Shown: in pieces, positions 35,713-43,816 of the stretch | Layout: each line of letters opens with the position of its first letter | How positions within the stretch are numbered: position 1 is the stretch's first letter | NCBI RefSeq assembly: GCF_035917275.1 | Contig: NZ_CP108508.1 | Span: 5,766,001-5,830,000 of the forward strand | Direction: 5' to 3' | Length of the DNA stretch: 64,000 bases | Origin: Streptomyces sp. NBC_01237 | GTDB taxonomy: Bacteria; Actinomycetota; Actinomycetes; Streptomycetales; Streptomycetaceae | The notes under the pieces: model-generated | The model's input: the letters and a program-made list of their open reading frames with translations, nothing else | Told to the model about the DNA's origin: nothing | Databases searched by the model: none | Program-made: the position numbers and the translations under genes

Positions 35713-36444
35713 TCAGAGTCCCCGGTCAGCGTTCCCGCCGGCGCCCTCCGCCACCAGCTCCAGCAGCGCTTCCGGCCGCTCGGCCAGATACATATGGCCG
35801 CCGTCCAGCTCGGCCACGGTCAGCCTCCCCTTGGTCGCCCGGCTCCACTGCGCCGCGTCGGCCGCCCCGACCAAGGTGTCCGTCCGGCCCCTGACCGAGG
35901 TGACGGGCACCGACAGCGGACGGTCCGACGAGGGCACGTACGTCTCGTGGAGCCGGACGTCGGCCCGGAGCGACGGCAGCAGCAGCTCCCGCATCTCCGG
36001 GTCCTCCAGCGCCGGATGGGCATAGCCGGCGAAGGTCCGCACGCGCGCCACGAACTCCTCGTCCGGCAGCCCGCCCGCCCGGTCGGTCCTGACCGTCCAC
36101 GGTCCGGGCGAACCGCTGACGACGAGGGCGTCGAGGCGGAGCCCCGCCGTGCCGGGAGCCCCCTCGATCCGGTGCGCCAGTTCGTACGCCAGCACCGCGC
36201 CCATGCTGTGCCCGAACAGCACCACCCGGCTCCCGTCCGCCCCGAGCGCGGCGGTGACCTGCGCGTACGCGTCCTCCACGGCAGGGGCGGCCGAGGTGTA
36301 CGCGGGCTCGACGAACCGTTTCTCACGGCCCGGCAGCTGCACCGGCAGCACCCGCAGACCCGCCGGGGCCAGTGCCTGCCACGGAGTGAAGAACGAGGGA
36401 CCGGCCCCGGCGAAGGGCAGGCAGATCAGGACGGTCTCTTCCAC
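35713..36444 (-). CDS. Type II thioesterase
   Basis: A 243-residue alpha/beta hydrolase that clears stalled or wrongly primed carrier proteins in NRPS/PKS systems. The nucleophile Ser is in VLFGHSMGAVLAYELAH, with the Asp and His expected near SVRGRTDTL and ELDGGHMYL. ICLPFAGAGPSFF and LPVQLPGREKRF are typical of external TEs. Start GTG 36444 has gaagga about 10 nt upstream. It ends the island's minus-strand gene set and is separated by 164 bp and a hairpin from the M18 peptidase gene. Confidence 0.92.
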   Translation of the reverse strand: MEETVLICLPFAGAGPSFFTPWQALAPAGLRVLPVQLPGREKRFVEPAYTSAAPAVEDAYAQVTAALGADGSRVVLFGHSMGAVLAYELAHRIEGAPGTAGLRLDALVVSGSPGPWTVRTDRAGGLPDEEFVARVRTFAGYAHPALEDPEMRELLLPSLRADVRLHETYVPSSDRPLSVPVTSVRGRTDTLVGAADAAQWSRATKGRLTVAELDGGHMYLAERPEALLELVAEGAGGNADRGL

Positions 36445-36558
36445 GGTCGTGCGGTCCTTCTTCCGGTTCGGGGATATGAGCGGGCCGAGCGGCGGCGCGG
36501 CGCCGTGGCGCGGCGCCGGGCGGTGGTGCGGAGCGGTGGTGCGGGGCGGCCGGGCGAA

Positions 36559-36594
36559 GGGGCCGTCCGACGCCGGGCGGCGTGGGACGGCCCC
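36559..36594 (-). terminator. Hairpin after the M18 aminopeptidase gene
   Basis: GGGGCCGTCC (36559-36568) pairs with GGACGGCCCC (36585-36594), with an inner ACGCC/GGCGT stem continuing it. It lies 15 bp beyond the peptidase stop codon on the minus strand and ends the large coupled operon. Confidence 0.7.
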
Positions 36595-36608
36595 TCCCGG
36601 GTCAGCCC

Positions 36609-37907
36609 TCAGCCGGTCATGATGGCGCCCAGGATGGCCGCCAGATACGCCGGGTCGTCCGCGCCGCACAGTTCGCGCGCCGAATGCATGGACAGCCCGG
36701 GCACCCCCACGTCGACCGTCGTGACACCCAGCCGGGCCGCGGTGAGCGGACCGATCGAGGTGCCGCACGGCATCGCGTTGTTGGAGACGAACGGCTGCCA
36801 CGGGGCGCCCGCCCGCTCGCACGCCGCCGTGAACACCGCGATGCCGGTGCTGTCGGTGGCGTACCGCTGGTTGACGTTGACCTTGACCGTCGGGCCGCCG
36901 TTGGGCAGCGGCCGGTGGTCCGGGTCGTGCCGTTCCGCGTAATTGGGGTGCACCGCGTGCGCCATGTCGGCGGAGACGCAGAACGCGCCGGACAGGGCCC
37001 GCGACCAGTCCTCGCCGCTGCCGCCCCGAGCGGAGACGGAACGCGACAGGACCCGCTCCAGCAGCGGGCTCTGCGCCCCGGTCTCCGAGCCGCTGCCGAC
37101 CTCCTCGTGGTCGAAGGCGGCCAGCACCGGGATGTACCGGGGCTCCTCGACCCCGGTCGCCGCCTCGACCAGCGCCGTGACCCCCGCGTGCACCGAGATC
37201 TGGTTGTCCAGCCGGGACGACACCACGAATTCCCGGTCGACCCCCAGGTATCCGGGCGGCTGGATGTCGTGCAGCATCAGGTCCCAGCCCAGCACATCGG
37301 CCGGGTCCTCCTCGGCCGCCGCCGCCACCCGGCGCAGCAGCGCGCCCTCCTGCGGATCGCCCAGGGCCCAGATCGGGGCGATGTGCCGCTGCCGGTCGAG
37401 TGCCACGCCCTCGTTGACCGTGCGGTCCAGGTGAATGGCCAGCTGGGGCACCCGCAGCAGGGGTTCGTCGATCTGGACGAGCCGGTTGCGGGGGCTGCCG
37501 TCCGGGCCGCGCAGGGCGAGCCGGCCGGAGATGCCCAGGTCGCGGTCGAGCCAGGTGTTGAGCGGGACCCCGCCGTAGATCTCCACGCCGATCTGGCGCC
37601 AGCCCGCCGTCCCGGTGTCGGGCGACGGCTTGATCCGCAGGTTCGGCGAGTCGGTGTGGGTGCCGACGATCCGGAAGGGGGTGTGGGTGGGGGCGCCCTC
37701 GGGGACGTACCAGGCGATCAGCGCACCGGCACGGGCGACGAAACAGCCGCCGGTCGCCCCGGTCCAGTCGTCCGTACCGCGCAGCTCGCGGAATCCGGCC
37801 TTCTCCAGGCGCTGGGTGGCGCTCGCCACCACGTGGTAGGGCGAAGGGCTGGCCGCGATGAAGGAGAGCAGGTCGTCGGTGTGGCTGCGGTGGGGGGCCG
37901 GCGTCAT
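36609..37907 (-). CDS. M18 family aminopeptidase
   Basis: A 432-residue dizinc aminopeptidase that removes N-terminal residues (often Asp/Glu) from peptides. Metal-binding and catalytic pieces: IVGTHTDSPNLRIKP (first His and Asp), AAFDHEEVGSGSETGAQSP (Glu pair), FCVSADMAHAVHPNY (Asp) and the final ARLGVTTVDVGVPGLSMHSARE (His). Length matches the bacterial M18 family. Its ATG overlaps the stop codon of the hybrid synthetase gene by 4 bp, so it is made together with the biosynthetic enzymes. Self-resistance target, product maturation or mere inclusion are the options; see findings. Confidence 0.93.
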   Translation of the reverse strand: MTPAPHRSHTDDLLSFIAASPSPYHVVASATQRLEKAGFRELRGTDDWTGATGGCFVARAGALIAWYVPEGAPTHTPFRIVGTHTDSPNLRIKPSPDTGTAGWRQIGVEIYGGVPLNTWLDRDLGISGRLALRGPDGSPRNRLVQIDEPLLRVPQLAIHLDRTVNEGVALDRQRHIAPIWALGDPQEGALLRRVAAAAEEDPADVLGWDLMLHDIQPPGYLGVDREFVVSSRLDNQISVHAGVTALVEAATGVEEPRYIPVLAAFDHEEVGSGSETGAQSPLLERVLSRSVSARGGSGEDWSRALSGAFCVSADMAHAVHPNYAERHDPDHRPLPNGGPTVKVNVNQRYATDSTGIAVFTAACERAGAPWQPFVSNNAMPCGTSIGPLTAARLGVTTVDVGVPGLSMHSARELCGADDPAYLAAILGAIMTG

Positions 37908-40900
37908 ACGGCGTCCGCCTTTCCGGTGTTCGGCTGTGACTGCGAGGGTGAGAACACTGATGGCACTTCGGTCGTCTCCAGGAGTTCACGGACCGGCCGG
38001 TCGGGCCGGGCACAGAACTCGGCGAGCAGTTCGGTGTACGAGGACAGGAGGTTCTCGGCGGTTTCCCGGTTCCAGAGGTCCGAGGAGAACTCCAGGAACG
38101 TCCGATAACCCTTCGCAGGGTCCCGTCGTGGCGCAAGCCCGAAGCACAGCTCGCTGCGGGAAAGCGGCGGTGCCAGATCGGCCACCTCGACCCGGAGACC
38201 GGGTATCTCGATGTCCGTGTCGACGGAATTCTGGAACGCCAGGACGTGCGGCACCCGGTCGGGGACACTGTCCGCGCCCGCATCCCGCATCGCCTGCATG
38301 ATCCGCGCGGTCGGCAGGACGTGGGCCATGGCACCCATCGCTCCCGCCCCGGTGCGCACCGCGAACTCCGCGCAGCTCTCCGCGAGATTGGCTGAATCCT
38401 GACGTACGCGCACCATCACCGCGGTCGATGTCATCGCGACGAGCGACTCGGACTCGGTGCCCTCACGGTTGGCGTACGGAACGCTCAGCAGGATGTCCGG
38501 CTCCCCGGAGAGCCGGGTCAGGAACACCCCGAGGGCCGCCGCCGCGACCGCGAACGGGGTGGTGTGCCGGGCGCTCGCGAACTCCTCCACCGCCGCCCGC
38601 ACCTCGCCCGACGCGACCGAGCGGATCGTGTCCCCGCGCCCGCTCAGCCGCTCGGGGCGCGGACGGTCGGTGGGTACGGGGACGGCGGACGGCACCCCGT
38701 CCAGGTACGCGGCGCAGTAGGCGGCCCTGGCCGCCTCGGTCGCCGGGTCGTGGTGCGCGCGCTGCCGGCGGGCGTACTCCGGGGACTGCAGGGCCGGTGC
38801 CGGGAGCGTGTGGATCACGCCCGCTGCCGCCGCGGTGTACAGCTCGGCGATCTCCGCGAGCAGCAGCGACAGGGACCAGCCGTCGATGGTGATGTGGTGC
38901 AGCACGAACATCAGCGCCCAGCGGTCCTCCTCGACGCGCAGGAGCCGCAGCTTGGGCAGGGCGGGCCGGCCCAGATCGAAGCCGCTCGCGGCCGTCTCCC
39001 GGCACAACGCCTCGGCCCGCGCCGCCCGTTCGCCGGGCGGCAGTCCGGTGAGATCCTCGACGGGCAGGACGAGCGGAGCGGGGGCCACCACTTCCTGCCA
39101 CCAGTCACCGCCCACCGCCGCACGGTCCGGCTGCCGCGGTACGGATCCCTCGGGTGTGGACTTCTCGGGTACGGACTCCTCGGGTACGGGCCCCTTCCCG
39201 CCGGAGTCCTGTACGAAGCGGGTTCGCAGCGAGTCGTGGCGGGCGATCACCTCGGCGACGGCGGACCGCAGCGCCTCGGGGTCCAGGGGCCCGGTGAAGG
39301 TGATCCGGGTCGGCACGTTCCACACCTCGGCCTGCGGGACGGCGTGGTGACCGTCGATCATCCGCGCCTGCTGGGCGCTGACGGGGGCACGGTCGAGGAC
39401 GGTCTCCGCCACGTCTTCCGCCCCGCCCCCCGGCACCTCTTCCGGTACGCCCCCAGGGACCTCTTCCGGTACGCCCCCCGGGACCTCTTCCGGTACGCCC
39501 CCCGGGACCTCTTCCGTGATCCCGCCCGCGATCCCGTCCGTGAGCTGCTCCGTCATCGCCCGCAATGTGGCCTCGGCGAAGAAGTCCGCCAGCGGGTAGT
39601 CGACGCCGAGCGTGTCGCGGACCCGGTTCACCAGCCGGATCGCGGCGATGGAGTTGCCGCCGAGGTCGAAGAAATTGGCTTCGGCGGGGAAGCCGCGCAC
39701 ATCGAGGACGGCCTCCCACACCTCCCGCAGCACGGCCGCCGTCCCGTCACCGGCCGATCCGTCCCGGTCCTCACTCGCGGACCCTTCCTCCCGTTCCGCG
39801 CCGTCCTCGGTCATCGACCGCAGGGTGTCGTCCAGCTCGGTGAGATACCCGAGCGCCGTGGCGGCGTCGAACAGATCCGCGTCGTAGCGCAGCCGCAACC
39901 GCAGTCCGCCCGCCGTCGTGCGGGTGGCCATCAGGGCCAGCTCCAGCGGGGCCGACTCCGTCCCCGCCGCCACCTCCTCCGCGTGCAGACCCGGCAGTTC
40001 GATTCCGGCCAGCGGCGCGCCGTCGAGGTCGATCGACACGGTGATCAAGGGCCGCGGACGGCCCGGAGCCGGGTGGACCGCGGCGAGCAGGGCGTCGAGG
40101 TCCACCCGGCTGTGCTCCTCCGCGTCGAACAGGGCTCGCCCCGTGGCCCGTACGGACTCCGCGACGGGGGTCGCGTCGGTCGCCCGCAGCCGCAACGGCA
40201 GCAACGCCACATGGAACCCGACCGTGTCCAGGGTCTCCGGCTGACGCCGCCCGAAGGTCGTGCCGAGCAGAAAGTCGTCCTGCCCCGAGCGCCGCCGCAG
40301 CACCAGCTGCCAGGCGGTGCAGAGCGTGGCGAACAGGGTGACGCCCCGCTCCCCGCTCCACTCCCGGAGCAGATCCGTCCGCTCCCGGTCCAGCGTGCGG
40401 GCCTCCGCACCACCGCGCCCAGCCACCCGGCGCCCGCGCGGCCGGTCCGTGGGCAGCTCCAGGACGGGTGGCTTCTCGCCGAGGGACTCGCGCCACCAGG
40501 CCAGGTCGGCCTCGGTGCGGGGTGGCTCGGCGGCCCCGACAGTCGTCCCCGCGGGCCGTTCGAACACGGGCGGGCGACCGGCGGACGCCGCCCGGTACAG
40601 CTCCTGGAGGTCGGCCGCGATCAGTCCGGCCGAGTGGGCGTCCGTGATGATGTGGTGCAGGCCGAGCACCAACACGTGGTCGTCCTCGGCCAGTCGGACC
40701 AGCCTGGGGGTGAAGAGCGGCCCCGCCGCCAGGTCGTAGACACGGGTGCTCTCCTCCGAGAGCACTGCTCCGATCGCCGTGTCGGGCCGCTGCCCGAGGG
40801 CATCGGTGACCCGCAGGGGAACGCGCTGCCCGGACCGGACGACCTGCATCACGGTCTCGTCCCCCGGCCCGTCGCCCCGTCCGGCCCGGAACACGGTCCG

Positions 40901-43816
40901 CAGTCCGGCATGGCGCTCCACCAGCCCGTCCACGGCGGTACGGAGCGCGGCCTCGTCCAGCGGCCCGCGCAGCCGTACCGCCTGGGTCTCGTTGTACGCG
41001 GCGGAGTCGCCGAGCAGCCGGGAAGCCAGCCACAGCCGCCGCTGCGCGGAGGTGGCGGGCGCGACCGTCTCTCGCACCCGCTCCCGGGTGCGCCGGCGCA
41101 GCACGTCCAGCTGAGTGAGCCCCGAGCGCAGCTGCTCCCGCCCGACCCCGAAGTCGACGAGCGCGGCGATCTCGTCCACGCCCGCCCGGTGCAGCGCGTC
41201 GACGAACGGCGCGACGCTCTCCGGCGTACCGATCAGGGCCCGCTGGTCGCAGTACCGGTCGTAGGCACGCCGGAACAGATAGTCGAGGTCCTCCTCGCTC
41301 GCCTCCGCGACGTCCTGCGGGCTCCGGCCGAGCGCGGTGGCGGCCGACCGCATCAGCAGCGAGGACCGCAGATAGCGGCTCATCGGCTCCAGCGCCTCGG
41401 CCCGTGCGGTGTCGTGGTCCGTACCGAGGTAGGTGTGCACCAGGACGGTCACCCGGCCGGTCTCCGGGTCCAGCCCGCGGTCCGCGCGGACCTGCCGGTA
41501 GTGCGCGATGTTCGCGGTCAGCTCGGCCACGGTCTGGCTCATCAGATTGGTGACGACGCCGAGCCCGAGCCGGGCCGCCTCCCCGTACGAGGCGCGCTGC
41601 CCGGATGTGGCGAGGAACAGCGGCGGCTCCTTCTGGACCGGCCGCGGATGGACGCGTACCTCGGTCTCGGCGCCCTCGCCCGTGAGCCGCCGGACGGCCT
41701 CGCCGCGCCACAGCCTGCGGACCTCGTCCAGGTGCGCGAACGCGATCTCGCGCCGGCCGGTGAACCGGTCGGGGTGCAGCGCGAAGTCCTGGGCGTGCCA
41801 GCCGGTGGCGCACCCGATGCCGACCCGGCCGCCGGAGAGGTTGTCGACGACCGACCACTCCTCCGCGACCCGCACCGGGTCGTGCAGCGGCAGGACGACG
41901 GAGCCCGCGTTGATCCGGATACGGCCGGTCTCGCGGGCCAGCGCGGAGGCCAGGACGGCGGGGTTGGGGAAGAGGCCGCCGAAGGAGTGGAAGTGCCGCT
42001 CGGGCAGCCAGAGGGAGGAGAAACCGTTCTCGTCGGCGAAGCGCGCCGTCTCGAAGACCGCGTCGTACGCCTCGGTGGTGCTCGTGGCGTACGCGGAGGT
42101 GTCGCCGCCCTCCGGGGACGCGCCGCCGTCCGGGGACGCGTCGGCCTCCGGATGGTCGCCGAAGAAGTACACCCCGAAGTCGGGGGCGGGGCGCACCGGT
42201 CGCACCGGCTGCTTCGCGGGCCTCGGCGCCGGTTCCGTACGGGGGAAGAAACCGCCGTCGCGCAGTTCGCGCAGTGAACCCTTCACCGCGTCCGCCACCG
42301 CCGCCACGTCCTCGTCGGTGTGCGCGGTGGAGAGGTAGAAGCTGCGCCACTCCCACACGTACACGCCGCGCAGCTGGAGGTGGTGGTAGAGCAGCTCCAT
42401 GTCGGCGCGGTGCGTGAAGCGGAACATCGAGCCGAAGTGCGCCAGCTCCAGCGGGAATTCCTCGTCCCGGAAGAAGTCGTTGAGCTGCCCGGCGAGTGCC
42501 ACGGTGCGGGCGTTCAGCCGCTCCTGGAGCCCCGGCCCCTGTTCCTTGAGATGGGTGAGCACCGCCCTCGCCGCCGCCATGGAGAGCGGGTGCTGCATGT
42601 ACGTGCCGCCGATGAACGTGGTCTCCCTCGGAGGACGGCTGCCGTCCCCGTAGCTCCAGAAGCCACCGTCGACCCCGTCGAGCAGATCGGCCCGCCCCGC
42701 CACGGCCCCGACCGGGAAGCCGCTGCCCAGTGCCTTGCCGTAGGTGGCGAGGTCCGGCACGACCCCGAAGTGGTCCTGGGCGCCGCGCGGGTGCGGGCGC
42801 AGCCCGGTCAGCATCTCGTCGAAGAGCAGCACGATGCCCCGGCGCGCGGTCAGTTCGCGCAGGGAGCGCAGGAACTCCACCGGGCGCAGGGCGGGATTGC
42901 GGCACTGGACCGGCTCCACCAGGACGGCGGCGATGCGGTCGCCCAGCGCGTCGATGGTGTCGAGCGCTTCCTGGCCGCCGTACTCCAGCACGATCAGTTC
43001 GGCGACGGCGCTCGCCGGGATGCCGCGCGAGACGGGGACGGCGTGGTGGTCCGGACCGCCGGGGCGGCCGAGTACGGAGTCGATGTGCCCGTGGTACGAG
43101 CCGCGGAACATGACCACCTTGTCGCGGCCCGTGGCGGCGCGGGCCAGCCGTACGGCTGCCGAGTTCGCCTCCGTACCGGAAGCGGCGAAGGCCACCCGGT
43201 CCAGCCCCGTCAGCTCGGCGAGCAGCGCCGCGGCCTCGCCGGTGTCGGGGGAGCGGGGGCCGAGGCGGAGGCCCCGGGAGAGGTGACGCCGGACGGCCTC
43301 GGTGACGAACTCCGGTTCGTGGCCGAAGAGCAGGGAGCCGAAGCCCATGGTGATGTCGGTGTAGTCGTTGCCGTCGACGTCGGTGATCCGGGAGCCCTGT
43401 GCCGACCGGGCGGTGATCGGGTAGAGCATCTCCTTGGTGGCGTCGCGGAACCCGACGACGGCCCGGCTGTCGGCGAGCACCGGGCGGTGCCGCTGGGCGA
43501 GCCGCTTGGAGGTGCGGGTCCGTTCGGTGAACCGGTCGACGAGGGACGCGGTGTGGGCGCGCTGCGCGGCGTCGGCCCCTGCCCCGGCCATGCCGCCCGA
43601 CGCCTCCACGACGAGGCGGGGGCCGTGGGAGGCGGCCGGCGGAGCGTCCGGCTCCGGACCGGCCGGAGCGGCGGGCCGCGGCGGCCGGGGTGCCGGTCGC
43701 CGCGTACGGTCCCGTCCGGCTGCGGCGAGCTGCTCGGTCAGCTGCCGGGAGAGTGCCGCCGCCCTGGCCACCGCCTCGGCCGTGGCGTTCCGGTCCTCGC
43801 CGGACGCCGTGCTCAT
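37904..43816 (-). CDS. Hybrid synthetase: aminotransferase - luciferase-like monooxygenase - C - PCP - C
   Basis: A 1970-residue multidomain enzyme from ATG 43816, overlapping the PKS gene by 4 bp. Domains in order: an N-terminal helix suited to docking; a class III/GSA-type PLP aminotransferase (about 100-522; PLP Lys361 in YGKALGSGFPVG); a flavin luciferase-like monooxygenase of the natural-product type (about 545-905; GRVGIGCATGWHAQDF); condensation domain 1 (about 915-1340; HHIITDAHS near 1054); a carrier domain with phosphopantetheine Ser1389 in LGGNSI; a VPEEVPGG-repeat linker; and condensation domain 2 (about 1475-1900; HHITIDGWS near 1635). No adenylation, thioesterase or reductase domain is present. 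It should aminate the beta-ketoacyl-ACP, oxidise it, and join it to an amino acid loaded in trans. Confidence 0.92.
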   Translation of the reverse strand: MSTASGEDRNATAEAVARAAALSRQLTEQLAAAGRDRTRRPAPRPPRPAAPAGPEPDAPPAASHGPRLVVEASGGMAGAGADAAQRAHTASLVDRFTERTRTSKRLAQRHRPVLADSRAVVGFRDATKEMLYPITARSAQGSRITDVDGNDYTDITMGFGSLLFGHEPEFVTEAVRRHLSRGLRLGPRSPDTGEAAALLAELTGLDRVAFAASGTEANSAAVRLARAATGRDKVVMFRGSYHGHIDSVLGRPGGPDHHAVPVSRGIPASAVAELIVLEYGGQEALDTIDALGDRIAAVLVEPVQCRNPALRPVEFLRSLRELTARRGIVLLFDEMLTGLRPHPRGAQDHFGVVPDLATYGKALGSGFPVGAVAGRADLLDGVDGGFWSYGDGSRPPRETTFIGGTYMQHPLSMAAARAVLTHLKEQGPGLQERLNARTVALAGQLNDFFRDEEFPLELAHFGSMFRFTHRADMELLYHHLQLRGVYVWEWRSFYLSTAHTDEDVAAVADAVKGSLRELRDGGFFPRTEPAPRPAKQPVRPVRPAPDFGVYFFGDHPEADASPDGGASPEGGDTSAYATSTTEAYDAVFETARFADENGFSSLWLPERHFHSFGGLFPNPAVLASALARETGRIRINAGSVVLPLHDPVRVAEEWSVVDNLSGGRVGIGCATGWHAQDFALHPDRFTGRREIAFAHLDEVRRLWRGEAVRRLTGEGAETEVRVHPRPVQKEPPLFLATSGQRASYGEAARLGLGVVTNLMSQTVAELTANIAHYRQVRADRGLDPETGRVTVLVHTYLGTDHDTARAEALEPMSRYLRSSLLMRSAATALGRSPQDVAEASEEDLDYLFRRAYDRYCDQRALIGTPESVAPFVDALHRAGVDEIAALVDFGVGREQLRSGLTQLDVLRRRTRERVRETVAPATSAQRRLWLASRLLGDSAAYNETQAVRLRGPLDEAALRTAVDGLVERHAGLRTVFRAGRGDGPGDETVMQVVRSGQRVPLRVTDALGQRPDTAIGAVLSEESTRVYDLAAGPLFTPRLVRLAEDDHVLVLGLHHIITDAHSAGLIAADLQELYRAASAGRPPVFERPAGTTVGAAEPPRTEADLAWWRESLGEKPPVLELPTDRPRGRRVAGRGGAEARTLDRERTDLLREWSGERGVTLFATLCTAWQLVLRRRSGQDDFLLGTTFGRRQPETLDTVGFHVALLPLRLRATDATPVAESVRATGRALFDAEEHSRVDLDALLAAVHPAPGRPRPLITVSIDLDGAPLAGIELPGLHAEEVAAGTESAPLELALMATRTTAGGLRLRLRYDADLFDAATALGYLTELDDTLRSMTEDGAEREEGSASEDRDGSAGDGTAAVLREVWEAVLDVRGFPAEANFFDLGGNSIAAIRLVNRVRDTLGVDYPLADFFAEATLRAMTEQLTDGIAGGITEEVPGGVPEEVPGGVPEEVPGGVPEEVPGGGAEDVAETVLDRAPVSAQQARMIDGHHAVPQAEVWNVPTRITFTGPLDPEALRSAVAEVIARHDSLRTRFVQDSGGKGPVPEESVPEKSTPEGSVPRQPDRAAVGGDWWQEVVAPAPLVLPVEDLTGLPPGERAARAEALCRETAASGFDLGRPALPKLRLLRVEEDRWALMFVLHHITIDGWSLSLLLAEIAELYTAAAAGVIHTLPAPALQSPEYARRQRAHHDPATEAARAAYCAAYLDGVPSAVPVPTDRPRPERLSGRGDTIRSVASGEVRAAVEEFASARHTTPFAVAAAALGVFLTRLSGEPDILLSVPYANREGTESESLVAMTSTAVMVRVRQDSANLAESCAEFAVRTGAGAMGAMAHVLPTARIMQAMRDAGADSVPDRVPHVLAFQNSVDTDIEIPGLRVEVADLAPPLSRSELCFGLAPRRDPAKGYRTFLEFSSDLWNRETAENLLSSYTELLAEFCARPDRPVRELLETTEVPSVFSPSQSQPNTGKADAV
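39431..39519 (-). repeat. 24-bp tandem repeat in the PCP-C2 linker
   Basis: About 3.7 copies of a 24-bp unit (39431-39454, 39455-39478, 39479-39502, partial to 39519) encode repeated VPEEVPGG in the hybrid synthetase. Units two and three are identical, so the array is recent or homogenised. It sets the length of a flexible linker between the carrier domain and the terminal condensation domain. Confidence 0.85.

Noticed and set aside
39431..39519. CRISPR array
   Set aside because: The units are directly adjacent with no spacers and are translated in frame as a protein linker.
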